Shown here piece by piece: positions 32,672-41,199 of a stretch of DNA of 64,000 nt. Under the pieces are notes generated by a model, which saw nothing but the letters and a program-made list of their open reading frames with translations, made no database searches and was not told the DNA's origin. The position numbers and the translations under genes are program-made. This stretch comes from Aldehydirespirator sp965116665 (GTDB lineage Bacteria; Actinomycetota; Acidimicrobiia; Acidimicrobiales; Aldehydirespiratoraceae): positions 3,658,001 to 3,722,000 of the forward strand of contig OZ220709.1 of the NCBI GenBank assembly GCA_965116665.1, in the 5' to 3' direction. Within the stretch, counting starts at the first letter, position 1; every line of letters begins with the position of its first letter.

Positions 32672-33640
32672 ATGGGAAGCCCTCCGAACGGCTCAGGAGC
32701 AGACAGGGGCCCGGTCCTGCCCACCCGAGCGCTCGTGCTGTCGGCGATCAGTGCGGACGGCAGGCTCTCCGCGGGGCCGCTCTTCGCGATGGCGGCCCTG
32801 CTGGGGCACAGCGACAAGGCCATGAGGGACTGCCTGGCCCGGGTCACCAGGGAGGGACTCCTGGTGCACGTCAGCGGCCGGGGCAAGTCGGCCGACTACT
32901 CGGTCACCGAGGCCGGCCGAGCCTCGCTCGACGCCGATCTCGGTTGGACTGCCTTCGCCCACCGGGTCGACGCCGGTCTCGAACCCTGGGACGGGTGCTG
33001 GCACCTCACCGGATTCGAGATCCCCGAGACGCGCCGGGGCGCCCGCGACGCCCTCCGCAACCTCCTGGTCGAGCTGGGAGCGGCACCGATCCAATCGGGG
33101 CTCTACGTCTACGCCTTCGACCTCTCCGACTTCGTTCTCCAGCTCGCGGCCCACCTGAGGGTGTCCGAGACGGTCACCGGCTTCGCGACCCGAGCGATCC
33201 AGGTCGGCAACGACCATCGGGACGGGGAACTCGTCAACCGGCTGTGGCCGCTGGCCGCGCTCGCGGACCGTTACGCCGAGGTCGAACAACGGCTGGCGAC
33301 CGTCATCGACCAGGCCTCGCTCATCGAAGGCGACCAACTGGCCGCGCTCATGTTCGCGGCCACCCTGGACATCGAGACAGTCCTCCGCGACGACCCGCTA
33401 CTGCCGCTGGAACTCGTCGGTGCCGAATGGGCCGGCAGCCGGGCCCGGCAGGCGTTCATGGCCGCCCATGCCGCAGTGAGCGCCCACAGCGAGCTGTTCG
33501 ACAACTCCCGGCTGATGCAGTCCTTCACGGCAGAGATCGACCGCTCGCTCGCAGAGTCGTCGGAGTCCTTCTGGAACCGGTGGATGCCCCGCCTGATCGA
33601 CGTGTACCAGGCCAGGCTCCCACCGGCCGCAACCGCCTGA
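32672..33640 (+). CDS. PaaX-family transcriptional repressor
   Basis: 322 residues. An N-terminal winged helix (TRALVLSAISADGRLSAGPL, then SDKAMRDCLARVTREGLL) is followed by the PaaX central domain (WDGCWHLTGFEIPETRRGAR, then RNLLVELGAAPIQSGLYVYA) and a helical C-terminal domain. PaaX represses phenylacetate genes by binding an acyl-CoA ligand; relatives control other CoA-linked catabolic genes. No phenylacetate genes are near, so this one probably controls the divergent Rieske gene. The ligand might be a betaine-derived compound, but that is a guess. The start is ATG 32672; upstream in-frame TTG 32654 lies in the operator. Confidence 0.85.
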   Translation: MGSPPNGSGADRGPVLPTRALVLSAISADGRLSAGPLFAMAALLGHSDKAMRDCLARVTREGLLVHVSGRGKSADYSVTEAGRASLDADLGWTAFAHRVDAGLEPWDGCWHLTGFEIPETRRGARDALRNLLVELGAAPIQSGLYVYAFDLSDFVLQLAAHLRVSETVTGFATRAIQVGNDHRDGELVNRLWPLAALADRYAEVEQRLATVIDQASLIEGDQLAALMFAATLDIETVLRDDPLLPLELVGAEWAGSRARQAFMAAHAAVSAHSELFDNSRLMQSFTAEIDRSLAESSESFWNRWMPRLIDVYQARLPPAATA

Positions 33641-33658
33641 TCGCCAGGGCCTGAGCGT

Positions 33659-36118
33659 CTAAGGGCCGTCGGTCAGGCGGACCCGCTGGTTGCGGGGGTC
33701 GTAGAAGCTGCGGATCGACGGGGTGACCGGCACCAGCTCACCGCCGACGTTCATCGCGAAGGTTCCCGCGTCGAGCCAGTCCTGGACCACCCCCTCGCTG
33801 CCGGAGCGGTGCAGGTAACCCATGGCCAGGCAGCGGTCCTCGACGTAGCTCCACATCGACGACGTGGTGCTGCCCACCGGCTCGCCGTCGCGCAGGATCG
33901 GGTCGTCGTGGTAGCAGAGCAGCTCCGGGTGCTCCAGGCGGAACTGGATCAGGCGCTTGTTGCGGGGCTTCTCCCGCTGGTTCTCCAGCGCGGTCCGGCC
34001 GTTGTAGGGATTCGGCTTGTCCCAGCCGATGGTGAAGCCGAGTCCGGCCTCGATCGGGGTGTCCTCGTCGGTGATGTCATGGCCCCAGTGGCGGTAGCCC
34101 GACTCCAGCCGCAGCGTGTTCATGGCGTGATAGCCGGCCATGGCCAGCCCGTGGGGCTCACCCGACTCCACCAGCGTGTCGAACAGGTCCACGGCGTTCT
34201 CGTTGGGCAGGTACAGCTCCCATCCCAACTCGCCCACATAGCTCATGCGCAGGGCCAGAACGTCTATCCCGGCCACATCGATTCGCTGGGAGGTGCCGAA
34301 CGGGAAGTCGGTGTTGCTGAGCGACGCGTCGGTGAGCGGGCCCAGGACGAAACGGGCCTTGGGGCCCATCAGCCCGATCATGGCCCAGTGCTCGGTGATA
34401 TCGGCGATCTCAACGTCGCGGCCGCGGCAGGCCCGGCGCAGGCGGGCCCAGTCCCGGGTCTGGGCCGCCGCCGCGGTCACCACCAGGAAGCGGTCCAGGC
34501 CCAGGCGGGTGACGGTGAGGTCCGCCTCAATCCCGCCGCGGCCGTTGCACCACTGGGTGTAGACCGCCTTGCCCACGGGCACGTCGATACGGGCCGTGCT
34601 CAGCTCATCGAGCACCAGCAGCGAGTCGGGCCCGTCGACCGTGAACTTGGCGAACGAGGTCTGGTCGAAGAGGGCGACCCGCTCCCGCACCGCCCGGCAC
34701 TCCTCACCGGCGTTGGCCCACCAGTTCTGATTGCCGTAGCTGTAGACGTACTCCCTGGCCTGGCCGTCTGAGGCGTACCAGTTGGGCCGCTCCCAGCCCG
34801 CGGTCTCCCCCCAGACCGCTCCGGCCGCGTCCAGGCGGTCGTGCAGCGGCGACACCCGCTGACCCCGAGCACTCTCGTACTGGTAGAAGGGCCAGTGCAT
34901 GGCGTAGAGCAGCCCCAGACTCTCGGGGATGCGCTCGGACAGGTAGCCCGGGTCGGCCTGGAACGGAAACGCCCGGCGGATGTCCACCGACGACAGGTCC
35001 ATGGGCGGGTGGCGGTCGGCGATCCAGTCGGCCAGGGCCCAGCCCACCCCGCCCGCGGACTGGATGCCCACCGAGTTGAACCCGGCGGCCACGAAGCAGC
35101 CGTCCACCTCTGGGGCCTCGCCCAGGTAGTAGACGCCGTCGGGGGTGAACGCCTCCGGGCCGTTGAGGAACAGCTGGATGCCGCACTCCCCCAGCGCCGG
35201 GACCCGGTGGATGGACCGCTCGAAGATCGGGCCGATGTGGTCCCAGTCCTCCGGCAGCGTCCCGAAGGAGAAGTCCCGGGGAACACCGTCGAGGTTCCAC
35301 ACCTTGCCCCGGGGCTCGAAGAACCCGGCCATGATCTTGCCGGTCTCCTCCTTGAAGTAGGTGTAGTTGCCGGGGTCGCGCATCACTGGCGTGTCGGGGT
35401 CCAGGCCGAGGGGCTCGGACACGACGTAGAAGTGCTCGCAGGCCTGCAGGGGCACGTTGACGCCGATCTGTGCCGCGAGATGGCGGGTCCAGACGCCGGT
35501 GGCCAGCACCACTGTCTCGGTCTCGATGCTGCCCTGTTCGGTGTCGACCCCCGAGATGGCCCCGTGGTCGGTGCTGAGCCCGGTGACGGCCACGCCCTCC
35601 ACGATGCGAACCCCCCGGTTGCGGGCCCCCTTGGCCAGTGCCATGGTTGTGTCCACCGGCGACGTGTGGCCGTCGCGGGGGATGTAGAGCGCGCCCACGA
35701 GGTCGTCGGTGCGTATCAGCGGCCAGCGCTCGCGCAGCTCGTCCATGTCGATCTCGCGGGTCTCGACCCCGATCGAGACGGCCATGGCCGCGCCCCGCCT
35801 GATCTCCTCCCAGCGCTCGGCGTCAGCCGCCACCGAGATCGACCCCGGCGTCCGGCATCCGGTGGCCTGGCCGGTCTCGTCCTCGAGGGCCTCGTAGAGC
35901 CGGGCCGAGTAGGTGGCCAGCTTGGTGAGGCTGAAGGTCGACTTGAGCTGGGCGACCAGCCCGGCGGCGTGCCAGGTGGTGCCGCCGGTGAGCTGGTTCT
36001 GCTCGAGGACAACGACATCGGTGATGCCCCGGCGGGCCAGGTGGTACGCCACGCTGCAGCCGACGATGCCGCCGCCGACTACCACAACCTGAGCACGATC
36101 GGGCAGCCCTTGGACCAT
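33659..36118 (-). CDS. FAD-dependent N-methyl amine dehydrogenase with GcvT domain (DMGDH-like)
   Basis: 819 residues. The ATG at 36118 has GGAGGGGAG 4 nt upstream. The N-terminal FAD site is VVVVGGGIVGCSVAYHLA, with the TTWHAAGL motif (covalent FAD His in the family). A central FAO_M domain and C-terminal GcvT domains (about 425-810: SYVGELGWELYLPNE) follow. It is homologous in layout to the gene at 28589-31054 but clearly diverged. It lies 36 bp downstream of the N-methylglutamate synthase gene mgsC on the same strand. Its substrate could therefore be N-methylglutamate itself, in place of the four-subunit dehydrogenase, or dimethylglycine/sarcosine. Confidence 0.85.
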   Translation of the reverse strand: MVQGLPDRAQVVVVGGGIVGCSVAYHLARRGITDVVVLEQNQLTGGTTWHAAGLVAQLKSTFSLTKLATYSARLYEALEDETGQATGCRTPGSISVAADAERWEEIRRGAAMAVSIGVETREIDMDELRERWPLIRTDDLVGALYIPRDGHTSPVDTTMALAKGARNRGVRIVEGVAVTGLSTDHGAISGVDTEQGSIETETVVLATGVWTRHLAAQIGVNVPLQACEHFYVVSEPLGLDPDTPVMRDPGNYTYFKEETGKIMAGFFEPRGKVWNLDGVPRDFSFGTLPEDWDHIGPIFERSIHRVPALGECGIQLFLNGPEAFTPDGVYYLGEAPEVDGCFVAAGFNSVGIQSAGGVGWALADWIADRHPPMDLSSVDIRRAFPFQADPGYLSERIPESLGLLYAMHWPFYQYESARGQRVSPLHDRLDAAGAVWGETAGWERPNWYASDGQAREYVYSYGNQNWWANAGEECRAVRERVALFDQTSFAKFTVDGPDSLLVLDELSTARIDVPVGKAVYTQWCNGRGGIEADLTVTRLGLDRFLVVTAAAAQTRDWARLRRACRGRDVEIADITEHWAMIGLMGPKARFVLGPLTDASLSNTDFPFGTSQRIDVAGIDVLALRMSYVGELGWELYLPNENAVDLFDTLVESGEPHGLAMAGYHAMNTLRLESGYRHWGHDITDEDTPIEAGLGFTIGWDKPNPYNGRTALENQREKPRNKRLIQFRLEHPELLCYHDDPILRDGEPVGSTTSSMWSYVEDRCLAMGYLHRSGSEGVVQDWLDAGTFAMNVGGELVPVTPSIRSFYDPRNQRVRLTDGP

Positions 36119-36154
36119 CGAACTCCCCTCCGCTGGTTGCTGGGCCCGGCTGAC

Positions 36155-37516
36155 TCAGCCGGCGCCGGGCACCCAGCCGGTGCCCGCCAGCGGAACTTTA
36201 GCCATTGCGGCCGCCTCTACGGTCAGCGCAGCCAGGTCCTCGGGCTCGAGGTTCAGCACGTGCGACTTGCCGTTGGCCCGGGCCAGGATCTGGGTCTCGA
36301 TGGTGAGCACCTGCAGGTAGTTGGCCAGACGCCTGCCGGCCAGCACCGGATCGAGGCGGGCCGACAGGCCGGGATCCTGGGTAGTTATGCCGGCCGGGTC
36401 GGTGCCGGCCTGGAAGTCCTCCCAGAAGCCGGCGGAGGTGCCGAGAGCCTGGTACTCGGCTTCGTAGGCCGGATCGTTGTCACCGATGGCGATCAGTGCG
36501 GCCGTGCCGATCGACGCCGCGTCGGCGCCGAGGGCCAGCGCCTTGGCCACGTCCGCGCCCGAACGGATCCCGCCCGCAACGATGAGCTTCACCTCCCTCC
36601 GGTGCACGCCGAGCTCCCGCAGGGCCCGCACCGACTCGCCGATGGCGGCCAGGGTGGGGATCCCGACATGCTCGATGAACACGTCCTGGGTGGCCGCGGT
36701 GCCTCCCTGCATGCCGTCCACCACCACCGCGTCGGCGCCGGCCTTGACCGCCAACGCGGTGTCGTAGTAGGGGCGGGCCGCCCCCACCTTCACATAGATC
36801 GGGACCTGCCAGTCGGTGATCTCCCGCAGCTCGCCGATCTTGATCTCGAGATCGTCGGGACCGGTCCAGTCGGGATGGCGGCACGCCGAGCGCTGGTCGA
36901 TGCCTTCGGGCAGGGTTCGCATCTCGGCCACCCGCTCGGTGATCTTCTGCCCGAGCAGCATCCCGCCGCCGCCCGGCTTGGCCCCCTGGCCCACCACCAC
37001 CTCGATGGCGTCGGCCACCCGCAGGTGGTCGGGGTTCATGCCGTAGCGCGACGGCAGGTACTGGTAGACGAGCGTGGAGGAGTGTTGGCGCTCCTCGTCG
37101 GTCATGCCGCCGTCGCCGGTGGTGGTGGACGTGCCTGCGGCGCTGGCCCCCCGGCCGAGGGCCTCCTTGGCCTGGGCCGACAGCGAGCCGAAGCTCATGC
37201 CGGCGATGGTCACCGGGATCTTCAGGTGCACCGGGCGCTCGGCCCGGTCCTCGCCGATGACCACATCGGTGCCGCATGCCTCCCGGTAGCCCTCCAGCGG
37301 GTAGCGGGACATCGACGCGCCCAGGAACACGAGGTCGTCGAGGGTGGGCAAGTGGCGCTTGGCCCCCCAGCCCCGGATGCGGTAGATGCCGGTGTTGGCA
37401 GCCCTCCGGATCTCGGCGATCACGTTGCGGTCGAAGGTGTACGACTCGCGCAGGTGCCAGAAGTCGGGATCGGAGGCTTCCACAGGCTCGACGCCGTCGG
37501 GCGGCGGCGCGGTCAT
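36155..37516 (-). CDS. mgsC: N-methylglutamate synthase subunit C (glutamate synthase-type FMN domain)
   Basis: 453 residues. A GltB-type FMN/[3Fe-4S] synthase domain: IAGMSFGSLSAQAKEALGRG near residue 105, TGDGGM, GQGAKPGGGGMLLGQKI near 175, and IYVKVGAARPYYDTALAVKA. The DGMQGGTAATQDVF region and VAGGIRSGADVAKALALGAD also match. Together with the two upstream genes it forms the MgsABC/GlxBCD set that converts methylamine-derived gamma-glutamylmethylamide (or glutamine amide groups) and 2-oxoglutarate to N-methylglutamate. The start overlaps the mgsB stop as TGATG, so the genes are translationally coupled. The symbol follows the N-methylglutamate pathway; glxD is the older name. Confidence 0.8.
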   Translation of the reverse strand: MTAPPPDGVEPVEASDPDFWHLRESYTFDRNVIAEIRRAANTGIYRIRGWGAKRHLPTLDDLVFLGASMSRYPLEGYREACGTDVVIGEDRAERPVHLKIPVTIAGMSFGSLSAQAKEALGRGASAAGTSTTTGDGGMTDEERQHSSTLVYQYLPSRYGMNPDHLRVADAIEVVVGQGAKPGGGGMLLGQKITERVAEMRTLPEGIDQRSACRHPDWTGPDDLEIKIGELREITDWQVPIYVKVGAARPYYDTALAVKAGADAVVVDGMQGGTAATQDVFIEHVGIPTLAAIGESVRALRELGVHRREVKLIVAGGIRSGADVAKALALGADAASIGTAALIAIGDNDPAYEAEYQALGTSAGFWEDFQAGTDPAGITTQDPGLSARLDPVLAGRRLANYLQVLTIETQILARANGKSHVLNLEPEDLAALTVEAAAMAKVPLAGTGWVPGAG

Positions 37517-38220
37517 CAGGCCGCCTCCTCAGCCGCTTCGAGCGCATCCACGTCGTCGATGGTGAAGTTGTAGAGGCGCCGGGCCGAGCCGTAGCGGCGG
37601 AACTGGGACACCGCCGCGCCGTCCGTGGCCGGCGCGGCCGCGGCGAGCAGGCGCCGGAGCGTCTCGACGTGCTCGGGGCGCATCTCCTTCTCGACGCAGT
37701 CGGCGCCCAGCGACTCGACGTCACCCCGCACGAAGATCCTGGCCTCGTAGACGGAGTCGCCGAGGTCGGCGGCCGCGTCGCCGCACACCACCAGGTTCCC
37801 GGCCTGGGCCATGAACGCGCTCATGTGGCCGACGTTGCCGCCCACCACGATGTCGACGCCCTTCATGGAGATGCCGCAGCGGGCGCCCGCGTTGCCGCCC
37901 ACCACCACCAGGCCGCCGCAGCCGGTGGCGCCCGCCGACATGGTGGCGTTGCCGGTGATGCGCACCTCCCCCGACATGATGTTCTCGGCCAGCCCGGTGC
38001 TGGCGTTGCCCTCCACCAGCACCCGGCCCTGCTGATGCATCCCGGCGCAGTAGTAGCCGACCGAGCCCCGCACCACCACATCGATGTCCGCAGTGATGCC
38101 GCAGGCCACCGCATGGGCGCCCCGGGGGTTGACGACCTCGAAGGACTCGCCGCCGGAGGCGTCGTGCAGGGCCTGGTTGAGGGCGCGCCGGCTCGACTCG
38201 GCCAAGTCGAAGGTGATCAC
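37516..38220 (-). CDS. mgsB: N-methylglutamate synthase subunit B (GXGXG beta-helix domain)
   Basis: 234 residues, equivalent to the C-terminal beta-helix of glutamate synthase. The repeating G-x-x-G turns are visible (VRGSVGYYCAGMHQQGRVLV, MSGEVRITGNATMSAGATG, VVVGGNAGARCGISMKGVDI). GTG 38220 overlaps the mgsA stop as GTGA and has GGAG 9 nt upstream; the in-frame ATG at 38235 is the alternative. Middle gene of the three-subunit synthase. Confidence 0.8.
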   Translation of the reverse strand: MITFDLAESSRRALNQALHDASGGESFEVVNPRGAHAVACGITADIDVVVRGSVGYYCAGMHQQGRVLVEGNASTGLAENIMSGEVRITGNATMSAGATGCGGLVVVGGNAGARCGISMKGVDIVVGGNVGHMSAFMAQAGNLVVCGDAAADLGDSVYEARIFVRGDVESLGADCVEKEMRPEHVETLRRLLAAAAPATDGAAVSQFRRYGSARRLYNFTIDDVDALEAAEEAA

Positions 38221-39116
38221 GCGGCCAGGCTCCATGTGTAGATGCGGGCCGGCTCGGGTTCCCAGATCTCGGCGTGGGTGGCGCCCGGCAGGCGGGCGAT
38301 GGCCCGGTACTCCGACGACATGGCCACCCAGTCGTCGGTCTCGGCCACCACCGCCGGCTTGCAGGCGATCGGGTCGCGCAGGATGGCGAACCCGTCGGCC
38401 ACCCCGATGGCGAAGGTGTAGAAGCCGTCGAGGTCCTCCAGGGCGCCTTCGAGCGCCTGCGAGATGGTGCCGCCCGAACGCATCCGCCACGACAGGTAGC
38501 CGGCGGCCACCTCGGAGTCGTTCTCGGTCTGGAACGACTCGCCATGGCCTTCCAGGAAGCGCCGCAGCCGGTTGTGGTTGGACAGCGACCCGTTGTGGAC
38601 CAGGCAGGTGTCGGCGCCGGTGGCGAACGGATGGGACCCGTTGGTGGTGACCGCCGACTCGGTGGCCATGCGGGTGTGGGCCAGTGCATGGGTGCCGGTG
38701 CGGGAGCCCAGGTCGTAGCGCTCGGCCACCAGATCGGGGTCGCCCACCGCCTTGTACAGCTCGATCTGGGAGCCGTAGCTCAATACGGTGGCGCCGGTCA
38801 CGTTGTCGATGATCCACTGGCGGGCGGCCCGGCCGTCACCGTTGGTGGAGAAGACCGCATGGTCGTGCACGCCCCGGACGGTCACCTCGGCGTCGAGCAC
38901 CTTCTCCAGCGTGGCGGCCACCGGCCCCCAGTCCACCTCGATGCCCTCGGCCAGGACGGTGATGCGGGTGCGTCCCAGCGCCCCGGCGTCGTAGGACGCG
39001 AACCCGGCGCTGTCGGGACCCCGGTCGCGCATCTCCCGCAGCATCACCGCGGTCAGGCGGCCCAGCTCATGGCGGTGGGTCTCGGTCTTGCAGAACAGGC
39101 CCACGATCCCGCACAT
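38217..39116 (-). CDS. mgsA: N-methylglutamate synthase subunit A (class II glutamine amidotransferase)
   Basis: 299 residues from ATG 39116, with GGGGGAG upstream. After Met removal the N-terminal Cys2 (MCGIVGLFCKTETHRHELG) is the amidotransferase nucleophile. The conserved LAHTRMATESAVTTNGSHPF and DTCLVHNGSLSNHNRLRR regions of Ntn-type glutaminases follow, with NDSEVAAGY. It is the amidotransferase subunit (GlxB-like) of the synthase. First gene of the mgsABC run, divergent from glnT. Confidence 0.8.
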   Translation of the reverse strand: MCGIVGLFCKTETHRHELGRLTAVMLREMRDRGPDSAGFASYDAGALGRTRITVLAEGIEVDWGPVAATLEKVLDAEVTVRGVHDHAVFSTNGDGRAARQWIIDNVTGATVLSYGSQIELYKAVGDPDLVAERYDLGSRTGTHALAHTRMATESAVTTNGSHPFATGADTCLVHNGSLSNHNRLRRFLEGHGESFQTENDSEVAAGYLSWRMRSGGTISQALEGALEDLDGFYTFAIGVADGFAILRDPIACKPAVVAETDDWVAMSSEYRAIARLPGATHAEIWEPEPARIYTWSLAA

Positions 39117-39283
39117 TGAACTACTCCCCCGAACCCTTTGAAGTCCGGGCCGCACGGTAGCGCCCGGCGCGCCCGAGACCTCAGCCCGGCGGACCGGGGC
39201 TCCAATTCCCCGACAGGTGCAACGTTGACTACTCTCGGGCGCCGCGACCCAGCCGACACGGCACGAACCACAGGGGGACCGAC
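39117..39283. promoter_or_regulatory. Divergent promoter region mgsABC / glnT
   Basis: 167 bp between divergent starts, so both promoters should lie here. SD GGGGGAC/GGGGGAG sites are clear on each side. A TTGACT-TACTCT stretch near 39229-39239 is AT-richer than its surroundings, but I cannot fix a -35/-10 pair. No riboswitch was recognised. Confidence 0.4.
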
Positions 39284-40651
39284 ATGGGAGCACTCGAGGA
39301 GATCCGCAGCCGGGTGGAGGCCGACGGGGTGGAGTTCATCTACGCCATGTTCGTGGAGATGCACGGCAAGCCGTGCGCCAAGCTCGTGCCCGTCGGCGCC
39401 CTGGAGGGGCTGATGAGCGACGGGGCCGGGTTCGCGGGCTTCGCGGCCGGGCCGATGGGCCAGGACCCGTCGAGCCCCGACATCCTGGCTCTGCCCGACC
39501 CGGCGTCGTACACCCAGCTGCCGTGGCAGCCGAACGTGGCCGCCATGCAGTGCGACCCCACCGTGGAGGGCGAGCTGTGGCCCTACGCGCCGAGGGTGAT
39601 CCTGCGCCGGGCGATGGAGGCCGCCGCCGAGCGCAACATCGTGTTCAAGTGCGGGGTCGAGGCCGAGTACTCGCTGGTGGTTCGCAACGACGATGGCTCC
39701 ATCTCGGTGGCCGACGACCGCGACACGATGTCGCTGCCGTGCTACGACGCCAAGGGCCTGACCCGGATGCTGCCCCATCTGACCGCGGTCTCGAAGAACC
39801 TCGACGCCATGGGATGGGGCAACTACGCCAACGACCACGAGGACGCCAACGGCCAGTACGAGCAGAACTGGCAGTACTCCGACGCGCTCACCACCGCTGA
39901 CCGGCTCATCCTGTTCCGGCTGATGGTGCACACCCTGGCCCAGCGCGACGGCCGCTACGCCACTTTCATGCCCAAGCCCTTCGCCGACAAGACCGGCAAC
40001 GGGCTGCACATCCACGCGAGCCTGTGGTCGGCCGACACCGACGAGCCGCTGTTCATCGGCGGGGGACCCGGCGGACCCGACACCAAGGGGCTGGGACTCA
40101 GCGACATGGCCTACAAGTTCACCGGCGGCATCATCGAGCACGCCTCGTCCCTGGTGGCGGTGATGTGCCCCATCGTGAACTCCTACAAGCGCATGGGTGT
40201 CGGCGCGCCGACCTCGGGGGCCACCTGGGCGCCGGCCTACGCCGTCTACGGCGGGAACAACCGCACCCAGATGATCCGGGTGCCCGAGCCGGACCGCATC
40301 GAGATCCGCCTGGGCGACGGCGCCGCCAACCCGTACCTGATGTTCGCGGCGACGCTGGCCTGCGGCCTCGACGGCATCGACAACGACCGGGACCCAGGCG
40401 AGCCCAACACGGACAACCTGTACACGATGTCGGCCGAGCAGATAGCGGCCAAGGGCATCGAGGCCCTGCCACCCACGCTGCTGCACGCCGCCGACGAGCT
40501 CGCGACCTGCGATGTGATCGGCCGGGGCCTGGGCGACACCGCCGAGGGCCCCTACCGCGACTACTACGTGAAGGTAAAGCGCCAGGAGTTCCTGGACCAC
40601 CATCACGAGGTCACCCCGTCGGAGGTCGATCAGTACCTGACCCTGTTCTGA
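39284..40651 (+). CDS. GlnT-type glutamine synthetase / gamma-glutamylmethylamide synthetase
   Basis: 455 residues with SD GGGGGA upstream of the ATG. It belongs to the glutamine synthetase superfamily: KCGVEAEYSLVV (the family's E-x-E metal site), GNGLHIHASLWS, then SYKRMGVGAPTSGATWAP, and RIEIRLGDGAANPYLMFA with the R-x-E/L-x-D-x-x-x-N-P motif. Its pairing with divergent mgsABC and its GlnT-like length indicate gamma-glutamylmethylamide synthetase, the entry step joining methylamine to glutamate with ATP. True ammonium-using activity cannot be excluded. Confidence 0.8.
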   Translation: MGALEEIRSRVEADGVEFIYAMFVEMHGKPCAKLVPVGALEGLMSDGAGFAGFAAGPMGQDPSSPDILALPDPASYTQLPWQPNVAAMQCDPTVEGELWPYAPRVILRRAMEAAAERNIVFKCGVEAEYSLVVRNDDGSISVADDRDTMSLPCYDAKGLTRMLPHLTAVSKNLDAMGWGNYANDHEDANGQYEQNWQYSDALTTADRLILFRLMVHTLAQRDGRYATFMPKPFADKTGNGLHIHASLWSADTDEPLFIGGGPGGPDTKGLGLSDMAYKFTGGIIEHASSLVAVMCPIVNSYKRMGVGAPTSGATWAPAYAVYGGNNRTQMIRVPEPDRIEIRLGDGAANPYLMFAATLACGLDGIDNDRDPGEPNTDNLYTMSAEQIAAKGIEALPPTLLHAADELATCDVIGRGLGDTAEGPYRDYYVKVKRQEFLDHHHEVTPSEVDQYLTLF

Positions 40652-40696
40652 CCCGCACCCAAACGCCCGAGCCGGGCCTCCCTAGACTGGCGACCC

Positions 40697-41179
40697 ATGG
40701 CTGACGGCGCGCCGCTGCGCATCTGGCGGGGGGCCGTGCTCGACGAGTGGATCGACTACAACGGCCACATGAGCGAGGGCTTCTACGGCGTCGTGTTCGG
40801 GATGGCCAGCGACGAGTACCTGATCCGCATGGGCTTCGGCGAGCACTACCGGGACAGCACCGGAGGATCGTTCTACACGGTGGAGACCCACATCGTCTTC
40901 ATCGACGAGTTGGCCCCTCGCACGCCTCTGGCCGTGGACACCACCGTGGCCGGTGCCGACCCCAAGCGCGTGCATCTCTTCCACGAGCTGCGGCGGGCCG
41001 GCGACGGGGCGCTGGCAGCCACCCAGGAGTCGATGATGCTGCACGTCGACACCAACATCGACCGGGTGGTGCCCATGGGCGCTGATCTCTATGCCGTGCT
41101 GCGGTCCGACGCCGACACCCACGCCGGGCTGCTGGACGAGGGCGCCACCGGTCGGGCCATCCGGGCCGTCGGCGCCTGA
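40697..41179 (+). CDS. Hotdog-fold thioesterase (betainyl-CoA-type)
   Basis: 160 residues. The N-terminus has DEWIDYNGHMSEGFYGVVFG, the D-x-N-x-H-M pattern of 4-hydroxybenzoyl-CoA-type hotdog thioesterases, as in the carnitine/betainyl-CoA thioesterases. A second strand set (YTVETHIVFIDELAP) follows. TAGACT at 40683-40688 ends 8 nt before the ATG, so a leaderless start is likely. It follows glnT by 45 bp. Its presence suggests a CoA-linked branch of betaine or carnitine breakdown. Confidence 0.8.
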   Translation: MADGAPLRIWRGAVLDEWIDYNGHMSEGFYGVVFGMASDEYLIRMGFGEHYRDSTGGSFYTVETHIVFIDELAPRTPLAVDTTVAGADPKRVHLFHELRRAGDGALAATQESMMLHVDTNIDRVVPMGADLYAVLRSDADTHAGLLDEGATGRAIRAVGA

Positions 41180-41199
41180 ACCGAGACACCTCTCCTACC

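Noticed and set aside
34841..37573. A 910-codon open frame on the + strand
   Set aside because: It is antisense to the FAD oxidase and mgsC genes, which carry clear family motifs. Long antisense frames are common in GC-rich coding DNA. The same applies to 28742-31150 and 7442-9844.
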